NCBI GenBank assembly: GCA_009377715.1
Contig: WHTN01000012.1
Span: forward strand, 1 to 45,491
From: Dehalococcoidia bacterium
Lineage (GTDB): Bacteria > Chloroflexota > Dehalococcoidia > SM23-28-2 > WHTN01
Direction of reading: 5' to 3'
Length of the DNA: 45,491 nt
The notes under the pieces are model-generated. The model made no database searches and had not been told where the DNA came from. It was given only the letters and a program-made list of their open reading frames with translations. This document shows, piece by piece, positions 1 through 8,191 of the stretch (position 1 is the first letter of the stretch; every line of letters begins with the position of its first letter). Position numbers and translations under genes: made by a program.

Positions 1-66
1 GCCGCCATCTCTTCGAATTCTTGATACCGGCGCGGCCCCGCCCATCCCGCGATATCTAATGCCCAC

Positions 67-458
67 TCACGGTCGCCGAACCAAACGCTTTCGTCCCTGA
101 ATGATGCGGGGAAACTTGTCGAGCAAGCGGAGCAAGGCGATGCCGTCGTTCAGATCTGGGGCGGGAGAGATATCCTCGTCAGCCTGGCCAGCGGCGTAGC
201 GAACGGCGAAAAAGAGGCCGAGAGACAGGGCGATCACTGCCACTAAGGCCGCGGAGGCTCCAAGCGCACCACTGACACCAGAGGCAGCCGGCACCCTTCT
301 AAGGATCGCCAGCGGCCAGCCGAGGATAGCTAAGCCTGGCGCCCACCGAATCCTACGCCCCACATCCCAAGCTGCAGCCTCGTGTCGCGAACTTACTGCA
401 CTTCCTGCTCGCGAGGAGTCAGTAGATCCGGATAGCGCGGCCTACGTCTCGGTTTCAT
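67..458 (-). pseudogene. Remnant of a LuxR-type regulator with a membrane tail
   Basis: A good Shine-Dalgarno (GGAGA) precedes ATG at 458. The reading MKPRRRPRYPDLLTPREQEV is the usual opening of a GerE/LuxR helix-turn-helix domain, but it hits a stop after 21 codons (393-395). In another frame, 363 down to 67, follows a hydrophobic stretch (GALGASAALVAVIALSLGLF) preceded by basic residues, as in regulators that join a short HTH to one membrane helix. About 45 residues of HTH core are missing between the two parts. I infer an internal deletion plus frameshift. The 98-residue ORF at 67-363 might be expressed alone, but I see no ribosome site for it. Confidence 0.5.
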
Positions 459-757
459 CGGAGTCTCCTTCTCTCAGTGCCGCTTCCAGTATAGAGAAGC
501 TTTGAGTGATTTTCCCTACCCGCGCGAAAGCTCTGATCGCTAAGTATCTAGAAGAGTTAGCAGACTGATCGACGCTTAAAAATCGCTGCAGCGGAGAGCA
601 GCTGCGATTTTTGCCAGTGGGAGAAAGAACCGCGGTCCGTGGGATATTGGCAGAGCTAAGGCACGAGAAAACCGAGCTACGAGAGTGAACCAGCCGTAGG
701 CAGACACTACCTCCCTTGAGCGGGCAACGGACGATTAACACTGAACCGTCGTCATTC

Positions 758-1612
758 TCAGAGGATGATGACGTGAGCGATTCGCATAGCTCCTCGAACG
801 CCGAAGACTTCCCAATCCCTCAGTGCGCCCCAGTCAGCGGGCTTTTGATATTCCTCATCGAAACGCAGAGCATTCGAGCTCGTCATCAATACGGCGGAGA
901 GTGGATCGCCGAGGGCGGCTGCGACACCATTAAACGCTTCGTCATCTGCCAGGCTAGACCGGTCTCCCGACAGCACTTCGAGCGCTTGCGCAATTTCGTC
1001 GGTGGCTCCGGCGATGATCAAGCTATCGTCACCGATATAAATACGATTAACAAACCCTAGGCCTATATTAGTGCGGCCCTGTTCCGATTGTGGCTCGTAA
1101 TCGCCGCGTATCGTATAGTAAGTCGACCCAGCCGCTTCGGCTTCTGTGTAACCGGCTTCGAGCAGCTTCTCCCGTATCAGCGCCTCATCGAAGTCGCCTT
1201 GGAAGTAGCTGGCCCCCTCACCGAACGCGTGGCATACCAGCCGACCTCCAGCAGATCGAAGCCTAGCCGTCTCGCCACATGTTTCCATACGCCCGTAACC
1301 CGCGAGCTACGCCCCCTGCCTCACCCAGGCCCGACATCGCCTCCTGCAGGACGCGAAATAATGCCTCGGATCCGGGCACTGGCAATCTGGCGAGCTCCTG
1401 GAAGGTCGGCGGACCGCTCCAACCGGCCAGTTCGCGGGCGCGACCGCCGTTGGTGAAGAGCACCCTGTCTTCTCGCAGAGACGCCGGCAGCTTGTCCAGC
1501 GCTAGCAGCAACGCTGTCGACGCTGAACGTCGGCGTCAGATTTATCGCAGGCGGCTAATAGCGATGATACGGCGATAAGTAGGGCCAGGAGCCACAAATT
1601 TCGCAAACTCAT
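758..1612 (-). pseudogene. Frameshifted secreted lipoprotein, family unknown
   Basis: ATG at 1612 opens a lipoprotein signal peptide, MSLRNLWLLALLIAVSSLL followed by AAC, a lipobox-like cleavage site. That frame stops within 40 codons. The continuation lies in a second frame (1511 to 1263, beginning LLLALDKLPASLRED) and then a third (1288 to 758, with YFQGDFDEALIREKLLEAGY and LGFVNRIYIGDDSLIIAGAT). A further shift near 797 would continue as FEELCESLTSSSSENDDGS down to about 690. The body looks like one exported protein of roughly 300 residues broken at least three times. The stretch 459-757 holds only this fading tail and the leader of the LuxR remnant. I do not recognise a named function. 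Confidence 0.5.
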
Positions 1613-1751
1613 TCCCCTCTATATTACGACTGTGGGATTAAACTCGCAGTTTTAACCGATGAACAACGCAGAATTTGGAGGAGGCAGCGCGGCCGCCGCT
1701 TTCGCCCGTCAGCCGCTAGCTATGCATTCGCCTTACCGACTAACCTTCGCC

Positions 1752-1997
1752 TTAGGCGGCCTCAACCGTTACGGCGGGCCGCTTCAGGATGAAGTAGCTG
1801 GTTTCCATCCTCAGCAGAGGGACTACGTTCGTGACCTCCCAGCCCTCCTGGCCCAATACGTCCAAGTAGCGCCGAACAAAGGCCGTGCGATGCTCGCCAC
1901 TCTGCCGGATGAACTCTGAACCCTCCGAGGAGATACGTCCCCGGAAGTCTACGTAAACGACCTTGTACTCCCACGTGCTAGTGTTCTGATTCGCCAT
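1752..1997 (-). CDS. DUF4177-like small protein
   Basis: This 81-residue protein has the pattern WEYKVVYVDFRGRISSEG, then a charged helix, LGQEGWEVTNVVPL and a final strand SYFILKRP. That beta-alpha-beta pattern with the EGWE motif is typical of DUF4177-type small proteins, whose role is unknown. A purine-rich stretch (GAAAGGCGATAAC) lies just upstream of the ATG. It stands alone between the decayed lipoprotein and the clpC terminator region. There is no signal peptide or membrane segment, so it is probably cytoplasmic. Confidence 0.7.
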   Translation of the reverse strand: MANQNTSTWEYKVVYVDFRGRISSEGSEFIRQSGEHRTAFVRRYLDVLGQEGWEVTNVVPLLRMETSYFILKRPAVTVEAA

Positions 1998-2074
1998 TGT
2001 TATCGCCTTTCTTTATCGCGACGAACCGGGCAAAAGTTAGGAGCACGGCCGCGTTGCCTCCATGTATATTGTCC

Positions 2075-2149
2075 TGTCATTCTGAGCGAAGCGAAGAATC
2101 CGCACTGAACTAGGTCGGATTCTTCGTCGCTGCGCTCCTCAGAATAACA
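2075..2149. repeat. Large inverted repeat just after clpC, possible terminator
   Basis: The left part (2075-2102) and right part (2116-2149) are inverted copies of a TGTCATTCTGAGCGAAGCGAA-like element, shown here only in outline: TTCTGAGCGAAG / GCGCTCCTCAGAA and GAAGAATCCG / CGGATTCTTC. It begins six bases after the clpC stop on the minus strand, so it can act as a hairpin terminator. No T-run follows. Partial relatives of the same element occur near 9989-10024, 11252-11268 and 17131-17158. Confidence 0.7.
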
Positions 2150-2154
2150 TGGAT

Positions 2155-4605
2155 TTAGCCCGCCGCTTGAGCGGCAGCGATGCCGCTCTTCTCGAAGACG
2201 TATTCGCCGTCAGCGTAGTCCGCGACCACGCGGTCGCTTTCCTTGAACTCACCGGACAGGATGCGCTTCGACAGCTGGTTCTCGATGCGCCGCTGGACTG
2301 TGCGTCGTAGCGGCCGGGCGCCGTAGACGGGGTCGAAGCCCTCCTTCACCAGTTGCGCCTTCACGGCCTCGGTCAATTCGATCTGCACACCGCTTTCTTC
2401 GAGACGGTCGCGTACCTCATCGACCATCAGTTCGACGATCCGCTTGAGGTCGTCTTCGGTCAGCGGATCGAAGACGATGACCTCATCGATACGGTTGAGC
2501 AGTTCCGGACGGAACGTCTCCCGCAACGCCTTTTCGACCGCTGAGCGCAGCCGCTCCTTCTCGGTGTTCGAGGGCTTGGACGGCGCCACGAAACCGAAGG
2601 CCGGACGCTGGAACTCGGCGGTGCCGAGGTTCGAGGTCATGATGATCACGGTGTTACGGAAGTCCACCGTGCGGCCATGCCCGTCCGTCAGCCGTCCGTC
2701 CTCTAACATCTGGAGGAGGATGTTGAATACATCGGGGTGCGCCTTCTCGATCTCGTCCATCAGGATCACCCGGTATGGGCGACGGCGAACCGTCTCTGTG
2801 AGTTGACCGCCCTCCTCGTAGCCGATGTAGCCCGGGGGCGAGCCGATCAGCCGCGACACCGTGTGTCGCTCTTGGTACTCGCTCATGTCTAGTCGCACCA
2901 ACGCCTCATCGTCATCGAAGAGGAACTGCGACAGCGCCTTAGCGAGTTCAGTCTTGCCGACGCCTGTAGGGCCGAGGAAGATGAACGAACCGATAGGACG
3001 CTTCGGGTCCTTGAGGCCAGCCCGGGCGCGACGAATGGCGTCAGACAGCGCTTCGATGGCCTCAGGCTGACCGATGATGCGGTCATGCAGTCGCTCTTCC
3101 ATGTGCAGGAGCTTCTCGCCTTCGCCCTCCATCAGGTTGGAGACCGGTATACCTGTAATATCGCCTACCAGAGCAGCGATGTCCTTCTCCGTCACCGTAA
3201 GATCGGTGTCATGCGCGCCTTCCCACTCCGCCTTACGCTGATCGTAATCCGGCTGAAGCGCCGCGACCTGCGACCGTAGCTCCGCAGCCGCTTCGAAGTC
3301 CTGCTTCTGCGCGGCCGCCTCCATCTGCACGTTTATGTCGTCGAGTTCTTTTTTCAGGTCTCGCAGTTCAGGCGTGAGCGATTGCTGTTCAATAACCTTC
3401 TTCGAAGCCGACTCGTCGATGAGGTCGATGGCCTTGTCGGGCAGGAAGCGCTCCGTTATGTAACGGTCAGAGAGCCGCGCCGCCGCCTCCAGCGCCCCAT
3501 CGGTGATCTTCACCTTGTGGTGCGCCTCATAGCGCGGGCGCAGGCCCTTGAGGATCGAAACGGCGTCTTCGACGCTCGGCTCATCGATGTACACCGGCGC
3601 GAAGCGGCGCTCCAGCGCCGGGTCTTTCTCGATGTGCTCGCGATAGTCGTCGAGCGTGGTCGCGCCGATGCAGTGTAGCTCGCCGCGGGCGAGCGCCGGC
3701 TTCATCATCGTCGAAGCGTCGATAGCGCCTTCAGCGGCGCCGGCGCCCACCACCTGGTGGATCTCGTCGATGAAGACGATGACATCGCCTTCGCCCCGCT
3801 TGATCTCGTCGAGCACGGCCTTCAACCGCTCCTCGAACTCGCCGCGGAACTTCGAGCCGGCGACCAGCGCGCCGATGTCGAGCGCTAGGAGCCGCTTGCC
3901 CTTGATGTTGTCGGGCACGTCGTCAGCGACGATGCGCTGAGCTAGGCCCTCGACGATGGCCGTCTTGCCCACTCCCGGCTCCCCGATGATCACCGGGTTG
4001 TTCTTAGTGCGGCGGTTCAGGATCTGCACCACCCGCTTGATCTCGGTCTCGCGGCCGATGACTGGGTCTAGCTTGCTCTGCCGCGCCGCCTCCGTGAGAT
4101 CGACGCTGTACTTGTCGAGCGCGCGGTAGCGCTCCTCGGCGCGCGGGTCAGTAACGCGGGCCGTGCCGCGGATCTCCTGGAGCGCCTGGTATACCTTCTC
4201 CTTATCGAGGCCAACGCCCCGCAATAGGCGGGCCGCCTCGCCCTCGCGTTCGTCGGCGATGGCGATAAGCAGGTGCTCGACGCCGACGTACTCATCCTTC
4301 AGCCGGTCGGCTTCGGCGTTGGCCGCCTCAAGCATACGCACGATGCGCGGCGTCGTGTAAACCTGCACCACGTCGTACTGCAGCTTCGGCGACTTCGCCA
4401 GCGCGTCGGCGACTGCCCCGCGCACGCGGCCGGGGTCGATGTTCAGCTTCTCGAGGATCTGCTGGGCCAGCCCGCCCTGGTGCGAGACCAGCGCCAGCAG
4501 GACGTGTTCTACGTCCCACTGCGCGTGGCGCTCCTTGCGCACCAGCTCCTGGCTTGCCATCAGCACCTCTTGTGCTTGTTCTGTGAACCTATCTTGTCTC
4601 ATCAT
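2155..4605 (-). CDS. clpC: ClpC-type AAA+ unfoldase
   Basis: The 816-residue protein is complete. It has a double Clp N-domain (about 1-145), a first AAA+ module with Walker A GEPGVGKT (208-215) and Walker B VIVFIDE (275-281), a short middle region with a UVR-like helix ([14 protein letters not shown], about 433-446), and a second module with Walker A GPTGVGKT (545-552) and VILMDE (613-618). The short middle domain favours ClpC over ClpB. FGF at 670-672 sits where ClpC proteins carry the loop that docks ClpP, so it probably feeds a protease. It is the last gene of a three-gene minus-strand operon, 16 bases after the anchored protein. A GGAG site precedes the double ATG. Confidence 0.93.
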   Translation of the reverse strand: MMRQDRFTEQAQEVLMASQELVRKERHAQWDVEHVLLALVSHQGGLAQQILEKLNIDPGRVRGAVADALAKSPKLQYDVVQVYTTPRIVRMLEAANAEADRLKDEYVGVEHLLIAIADEREGEAARLLRGVGLDKEKVYQALQEIRGTARVTDPRAEERYRALDKYSVDLTEAARQSKLDPVIGRETEIKRVVQILNRRTKNNPVIIGEPGVGKTAIVEGLAQRIVADDVPDNIKGKRLLALDIGALVAGSKFRGEFEERLKAVLDEIKRGEGDVIVFIDEIHQVVGAGAAEGAIDASTMMKPALARGELHCIGATTLDDYREHIEKDPALERRFAPVYIDEPSVEDAVSILKGLRPRYEAHHKVKITDGALEAAARLSDRYITERFLPDKAIDLIDESASKKVIEQQSLTPELRDLKKELDDINVQMEAAAQKQDFEAAAELRSQVAALQPDYDQRKAEWEGAHDTDLTVTEKDIAALVGDITGIPVSNLMEGEGEKLLHMEERLHDRIIGQPEAIEALSDAIRRARAGLKDPKRPIGSFIFLGPTGVGKTELAKALSQFLFDDDEALVRLDMSEYQERHTVSRLIGSPPGYIGYEEGGQLTETVRRRPYRVILMDEIEKAHPDVFNILLQMLEDGRLTDGHGRTVDFRNTVIIMTSNLGTAEFQRPAFGFVAPSKPSNTEKERLRSAVEKALRETFRPELLNRIDEVIVFDPLTEDDLKRIVELMVDEVRDRLEESGVQIELTEAVKAQLVKEGFDPVYGARPLRRTVQRRIENQLSKRILSGEFKESDRVVADYADGEYVFEKSGIAAAQAAG

Positions 4606-4621
4606 CTCAATCGTCTCCTGT

Positions 4622-5461
4622 CTAATTCATCGGGTAGTACCGAAATTCGCTCGGATAAAAGTCTTCGGTCAGATGGGAAATTCCTGTTCTATGCATCAAC
4701 ACGATTTTCCATTCACCCGAGTCATCTCTGCGTAGAGCCATACTGTATTTAGCCCTAGCCATTAAAGTATCTTCATTAGTCCCTTCACAGCTAAGTTCTG
4801 GACCGACCAGCACACTTACTTCACCCCACCAGTCATAATTCTGTTCTGGGGGCAGCATGATAGCATGAACGCGTTTCGGAAGCTTAGTGCGCATGCCGTC
4901 GCAAGTTAGTTCAGTGGCTCCAACAAACTGTTCCAATAAGTCATATACTCGCCATCGGCTCATGAAGGACGCGTCGGCTCCTGCGATACCTACGAGAATA
5001 AATGGGACGGGTTGAGGAAACGGCCATGAAGCACACTCCGAGGGCTGCCAGCCAAGAGCGCTTTCTTCCGTGGTCGTGCAATCCATTTGTCTCCAGCCCA
5101 CCATGTCTAAGATCTGATAGATGTCGCTTGCTACTAATGCTTCATCAAGTGACGTGACAAATTCACACAGTCCCGGCTCAACGCACGGATCCCAGTCAGC
5201 ACTCTGGCCAGGCAAGGCTATTGGTGTAGGGCTTGGCGATGGAGTTGGTGTAGCTGTGACTCGATCAAGCTCGTCCTCAAGGGTCTCGACCCTGCTCTCC
5301 GCAAGTCGAAGCTCTGCCCGGGCTTGAAGAAGTTCTTGTTCCTCAACACCATTACCCTCACCACCAAATATCAATGCGCCTAACCCAACTCCAAGTCCAG
5401 CCGCTATTACTGCCACAGCGGCTGATACCATAAAAATACGAGTCGATGGTTGAAATCCCAT
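4622..5461 (-). CDS. Anchored coiled-coil protein of unknown function
   Basis: The 279-residue product has one N-terminal membrane helix (about 10-32, MVSAAVAVIAAGLGVGLGAL), a charged coiled-coil-like segment (ELLQARAELRLAESRVETLE), a Thr/Pro/Ser linker (TATPTPSPSPTP), and a soluble domain of about 190 residues with six or seven cysteines. The layout predicts an extracytoplasmic domain on a stalk. The cysteines (DPCVEPGLC, MDCTTTE, SECASW, LTCDG, LSCEG) could form disulfides. It starts 3 bases after the methyltransferase stop and ends 16 bases before clpC, so the three genes are very likely co-transcribed. I do not recognise the soluble domain. Confidence 0.75.
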   Translation of the reverse strand: MGFQPSTRIFMVSAAVAVIAAGLGVGLGALIFGGEGNGVEEQELLQARAELRLAESRVETLEDELDRVTATPTPSPSPTPIALPGQSADWDPCVEPGLCEFVTSLDEALVASDIYQILDMVGWRQMDCTTTEESALGWQPSECASWPFPQPVPFILVGIAGADASFMSRWRVYDLLEQFVGATELTCDGMRTKLPKRVHAIMLPPEQNYDWWGEVSVLVGPELSCEGTNEDTLMARAKYSMALRRDDSGEWKIVLMHRTGISHLTEDFYPSEFRYYPMN

Positions 5462-5464
5462 GGT

Positions 5465-6082
5465 CTATCCCCGCTTGCTCACCAGCACCAGCGGACTGCC
5501 CGCACTGACCGCCGAGTACGCCAAATTCGGGTCGCTTTGAAGCTGGCGTATCAGCGCCCGCGCCGCCTGGCGCTCGGTGGTTCCGGACCGCTCGTCCTCA
5601 TCCACGATCCAGAGGTTGGACAGCACTACGCTGCCGCCGGGCCGAAGCAATCGCATTAGCTGCAGCCAGAGCGCACTGTTCGTATGCCAGTCGACGTCCA
5701 AGAATATCAATCCGTAGTCGCCCTCAAGCTTCGGCACAACCTCAATAGCATCGCCAACACAGACGCTGACTTGCTCGCTTACGCCGTACTTCTCGAACTG
5801 CTTCTTCGCCAGCTTGGCGTGTCGCTGCTCTCGCTCCACCGTATCCACCCTGCCGCCTTCGCCAACGCCGTGCGCCAGCCAGAGCGTGCTGTAGCCGAGC
5901 GCCGTGCCGATCTCCAGCACGCGCCCCGCGCCGACGGCCAATGCCGAGAGGAACAGCGCCTTCTCGTGCGAGACCGCGTACGCGCCGCACTCGCGACCGT
6001 GTTCGGCGCGGTGCGCTTCGTAAGCGCTCCGCACTTCCCCAAACGGGTCGTTCGTCAGCAGCAGGGTAAATCTAGGCGCCAT
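5465..6082 (-). CDS. Class I SAM-dependent O-methyltransferase
   Basis: About 205 residues with a Rossmann methyltransferase fold: SAM-binding motif VLEIGTALGYSTLWLA, an acidic second strand (VDTVERE), the motif VCVGDAIEVVPKLEGDYGLIFLD, and LLRPGGSVVLSN. This matches the COG4122 / O-methyltransferase family 3 outline, which often acts on catechol-like substrates; the substrate here is unknown. ATG at 6082 is chosen; a TTG at 6088 lies closer to the AAGGA site (spacing 5 versus 11) and would add two residues. It heads the operon with the anchored protein and clpC. A dispersed repeat sits just upstream at 6101-6127. Confidence 0.85.
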   Translation of the reverse strand: MAPRFTLLLTNDPFGEVRSAYEAHRAEHGRECGAYAVSHEKALFLSALAVGAGRVLEIGTALGYSTLWLAHGVGEGGRVDTVEREQRHAKLAKKQFEKYGVSEQVSVCVGDAIEVVPKLEGDYGLIFLDVDWHTNSALWLQLMRLLRPGGSVVLSNLWIVDEDERSGTTERQAARALIRQLQSDPNLAYSAVSAGSPLVLVSKRG

Positions 6083-6100
6083 TTTCAATGCATTCCTTCT

Positions 6101-6127
6101 CCGCTCACCCTGAGCTTGTCGAAGGGC
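6101..6127 (-). repeat. Dispersed 27-bp repeat, copy 1
   Basis: Copy of the short repeat whose core is CCCTTCGACAGGCTCAGGG, here with CTTG in place of CCTG. It sits in the leader of the methyltransferase-clpC operon. A shortened, diverged copy lies 24 bases on at 6151-6168. Confidence 0.85.
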
Positions 6128-6190
6128 GTTGCCATTTTCGTCATTGCAAGCCTTTCGACAGGCTCAAGAGAGAACTCCGCGAAGCAATCT

Positions 6191-6679
6191 CTACCGTTCA
6201 GTTACGCGTCGCTTAAAAGAATCCGTTAATCCGTCACTTATTCGTTGACAGACCAACTTGCTCACCCTGCGAAAGTCCGCTCGCCCTGAGCTTGTCGAAG
6301 GGCAAACATCCTGGTTCCTACTTCTACGTCCCTTCTCCAGATAACGCACGAAAGAACGCATGACGCCCGTCACGAAGAACAGACCGATCAGCCCGTACAG
6401 CGCCATCCGCCCCACATCCACGACCGGGACAAAACGGGTGCTGCTGTCGGTGATCTCGATGACGCCTATCGGCTTTACCCGAACGCCACCGCCACCTCCT
6501 TCGCCCTTCTCGGCAGGGCCGTGGCCACTGCCACCACCTCCACTGAAGCCGTACCAGACGTTTGCGACCGGCACGATAGTCCGTCCATTCATATGGATCG
6601 GTTCACCGTAGGCCACCCTGATAGTGCTAGACGGCTGAAACTGCTCAGCCAGTTTGGTGACAACACTCTCTCCCTGCAT
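6191..6679 (-). CDS. GerW/YtfJ-like protein with a repeat-encoded tail
   Basis: The 162-residue product has the YtfJ/GerW pattern: IRVAYGEPIHMNGRTIVPVA, a long glycine run (GFSGGGGSGHGPAEKGEGGG), VKPIGVIEI and a hydrophobic segment (MALYGLIGLFFVTGVM). The family was named from spore formers but is widespread in non-sporulating bacteria, with no settled role. A strong GGGAGGAAGCG site precedes the ATG. It follows hspR by 30 bases and probably belongs to the heat-shock operon. The last 40 or so residues (CPSTSSGRADFRRV onward) are encoded by two unrelated dispersed repeats (6277-6303 and 6221-6253), so the natural end may once have been earlier. Confidence 0.75.
   Translation of the reverse strand: MQGESVVTKLAEQFQPSSTIRVAYGEPIHMNGRTIVPVANVWYGFSGGGGSGHGPAEKGEGGGGGVRVKPIGVIEITDSSTRFVPVVDVGRMALYGLIGLFFVTGVMRSFVRYLEKGRRSRNQDVCPSTSSGRADFRRVSKLVCQRISDGLTDSFKRRVTER
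6221..6253 (+). repeat. Second dispersed repeat family, copy a
   Basis: Motif ATCCGTTAATCCGT followed by CGTTGACAGAC. Close copies lie at 7165-7197 on the same strand and 30881-30912 on the opposite strand. This copy encodes part of the GerW-like C-terminal tail. Confidence 0.75.
6277..6303 (-). repeat. Dispersed 27-bp repeat, copy inside the gerW-like gene
   Basis: Core CCCTTCGACAAGCTCAGGGC on the minus strand. It is read in frame as part of CPSTSSGRADF in the GerW-like tail. Confidence 0.85.
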
Positions 6680-6709
6680 CGCTTCCTCCCTTCCTACTGT
6701 TGCCCTCGG

Positions 6710-7060
6710 CTATTCGCCGTCGTTGCCATCGCGCGGCGCCGGCAGTCTACGATCACGCTGTCGCTGCAGTTCGTCGCGCAGCAATCCCATCTCTCGCTCC
6801 ACCAGCTGCAGGCGATCCGTTAATCGCATAATCACCTCGGCTCCAGCCAGGTTCACGCCCAAGTCATTGACCAGGCGCTGTATCCGGTGAAGCCGCTCGA
6901 TATCCGCCTGCGAATACAAACGGATGCGACCCCGCGAACGCGAAGGCCGAAGCAGCCCTGCACGCTCGTACGCCCGCAGCGTCTGCGCGTGGACGCCCAC
7001 CATGCGGGCAGCCACGCTGATGGCGTAGCACGGCTCGTTGTCAGAGAACCTCCTGTTCAT
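6710..7060 (-). CDS. hspR: HspR heat-shock repressor (MerR family)
   Basis: The 116-residue protein begins with a MerR winged helix: YAISVAARMVGVHAQTLRAYERAGLLRPSRSRGRIRLYS, then ADIERLHRIQRLVNDLGVNLAGAEVIMRL. The 'VNLAGAE' step and the later coiled coil (LVEREMGLLRDELQRQRDR) are hallmarks of HspR, which represses dnaK/dnaJ/clpB-type operons by binding HAIR inverted repeats, often with DnaK as co-repressor. It is the third gene of the dnaJ-htrA-hspR cluster. The 39-bp palindrome at 9176-9214 is its likely target, which gives autoregulation. The 195-base gap to htrA holds two dispersed repeats. Confidence 0.93.
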   Translation of the reverse strand: MNRRFSDNEPCYAISVAARMVGVHAQTLRAYERAGLLRPSRSRGRIRLYSQADIERLHRIQRLVNDLGVNLAGAEVIMRLTDRLQLVEREMGLLRDELQRQRDRRLPAPRDGNDGE

Positions 7061-7164
7061 TCTTTTTCACTCACTCTCGATATGCTTGTCATTCGACTTT
7101 GTTCGTCATCGCGACCCCTTTTCGGCAGTCTCTGCCTGTTCAAAGCGTCGCAATTATTGAGCGC

Positions 7165-7228
7165 ATCCGTTAATCCGTTACCCATCCGTTGACAGACAAC
7201 CCCGCTCACCCCGAGCCTGTCGAGGGGC
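7165..7228 (+). repeat. Two dispersed repeats in the htrA-hspR gap
   Basis: 7165-7197 is a copy of the ATCCGTTAATCCGT...CGTTGACAGAC family. 7202-7228 is a copy of the CCCTTCGACAGGCTCAGGG family (reverse orientation, two substitutions). The same pair of repeat types stands side by side at 6221-6303, so the two elements may travel together. Confidence 0.75.
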
Positions 7229-7255
7229 CAGAAATTTCACCGCCTTCTCCATCAG

Positions 7256-8191
7256 CTAAAGCACCACCGTCGTCCGGCGGACTCGGCCCTCCCGAAGGAA
7301 GGTAATATCCACAGTCTGGCCAGCGCGACGATCCTCGAGCACGGTCAGGATGTCCTGCACTGTGCCCACCGACCTCTCGCCGACGGCTGCGACTATATCC
7401 ATCAACCGTAAACTCGCCCGATCGGCCGGACTGCCCGGCTGCACTTCCAAAACAAGCACACCTGACTTCTGGTCCGAGGAGTTGCCCACGCTGATTGGTC
7501 GTTCTAAGGCGGTTGTGATGCCACCGATGCCTAGCTTTGCGGGCGACTTCTCACGTCGCTCCTGGAATCGAGCGAGGGTTCCGTATACTTCTTGCGTCGA
7601 GACTGCAAAGCCGAGGCCCTGCGCATACGGCAGGATCGCCGTCGTCATGCCGATCACGCGGCCCTGGGCGTCCACAAGCGGGCCGCCGGAGTTGCCAGGG
7701 TTGATAGCGACGTCCGTTTGTACTAAGTTGTGCAGTTCGCCGCGACCCCGGCCGAGCGGCAAGCTCCGCCCGAGCGCGCTCACCACGCCCGCTGTCACCG
7801 TCCAGCCGAGGCCGTACGGGTTGCCGATGGCGACTACCAATTGGCCAACCTTCAGCGGGTACGACGCCAGTTCGGCGACCGGCAGATTATGCGCCGCCGC
7901 TCGCAACACGGCGAGATCAGCGGCCGGCTCCGCGGCCTCAACTCCCGCGACGAAGGTACGACCGTCCGAGAGCGTTATCTGTAGCTCGCCACCCTGCCTC
8001 GCAACGTGCTCGTTCGTGAGGATGCGTCCGTTTGAGCTGAAGATGAACCCAGACCCGGCGCCGCGTTGCCCGCGACCAGCCCGGGCCAGCGGTTCTACCT
8101 TAACTACGGCCGGCCCAACCTTCTCCGCCGCCGTCGAAACGGCCTGCGAGTAGGCATCCAATATTCTTTCGTCTTGTCCATTAACGCCCAT
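7256..8191 (-). CDS. htrA: HtrA/DegP-type serine protease without an export signal
   Basis: The 311-residue protein is a trypsin-like HtrA protease followed by one PDZ domain (about 215-311). The triad is visible: His62 in LTNEHV, Asp92 in ADLAVL, Ser168 in NPGNSGGP. TNEHV is a small departure from the usual TN(A/N)HV. Most HtrA proteins begin with a signal peptide or membrane helix. This one starts MGVNGQDERILDAYSQAVST with no hydrophobic stretch, so it may act in the cytoplasm. Its ATG overlaps the dnaJ stop by one base (TAATG), which indicates translational coupling. The context suggests cleaning up damaged proteins under heat stress. Confidence 0.92.
   Translation of the reverse strand: MGVNGQDERILDAYSQAVSTAAEKVGPAVVKVEPLARAGRGQRGAGSGFIFSSNGRILTNEHVARQGGELQITLSDGRTFVAGVEAAEPAADLAVLRAAAHNLPVAELASYPLKVGQLVVAIGNPYGLGWTVTAGVVSALGRSLPLGRGRGELHNLVQTDVAINPGNSGGPLVDAQGRVIGMTTAILPYAQGLGFAVSTQEVYGTLARFQERREKSPAKLGIGGITTALERPISVGNSSDQKSGVLVLEVQPGSPADRASLRLMDIVAAVGERSVGTVQDILTVLEDRRAGQTVDITFLREGRVRRTTVVL

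Noticed and set aside
442..741. A 99-residue minus-strand ORF as an independent gene
   Set aside because: Its start lies inside the decayed lipoprotein tail and it has no ribosome site. It overlaps the leader of the LuxR remnant.
2155..4605. ClpB rather than ClpC
   Set aside because: The middle region between the two AAA+ modules is short and has a UVR-like helix. ClpB has a much longer coiled-coil propeller there.
7350..8153. A 267-codon open frame on the plus strand
   Set aside because: Antisense to htrA, which has an intact catalytic triad. The product is Pro/Ser/Thr-rich with no recognisable domain.
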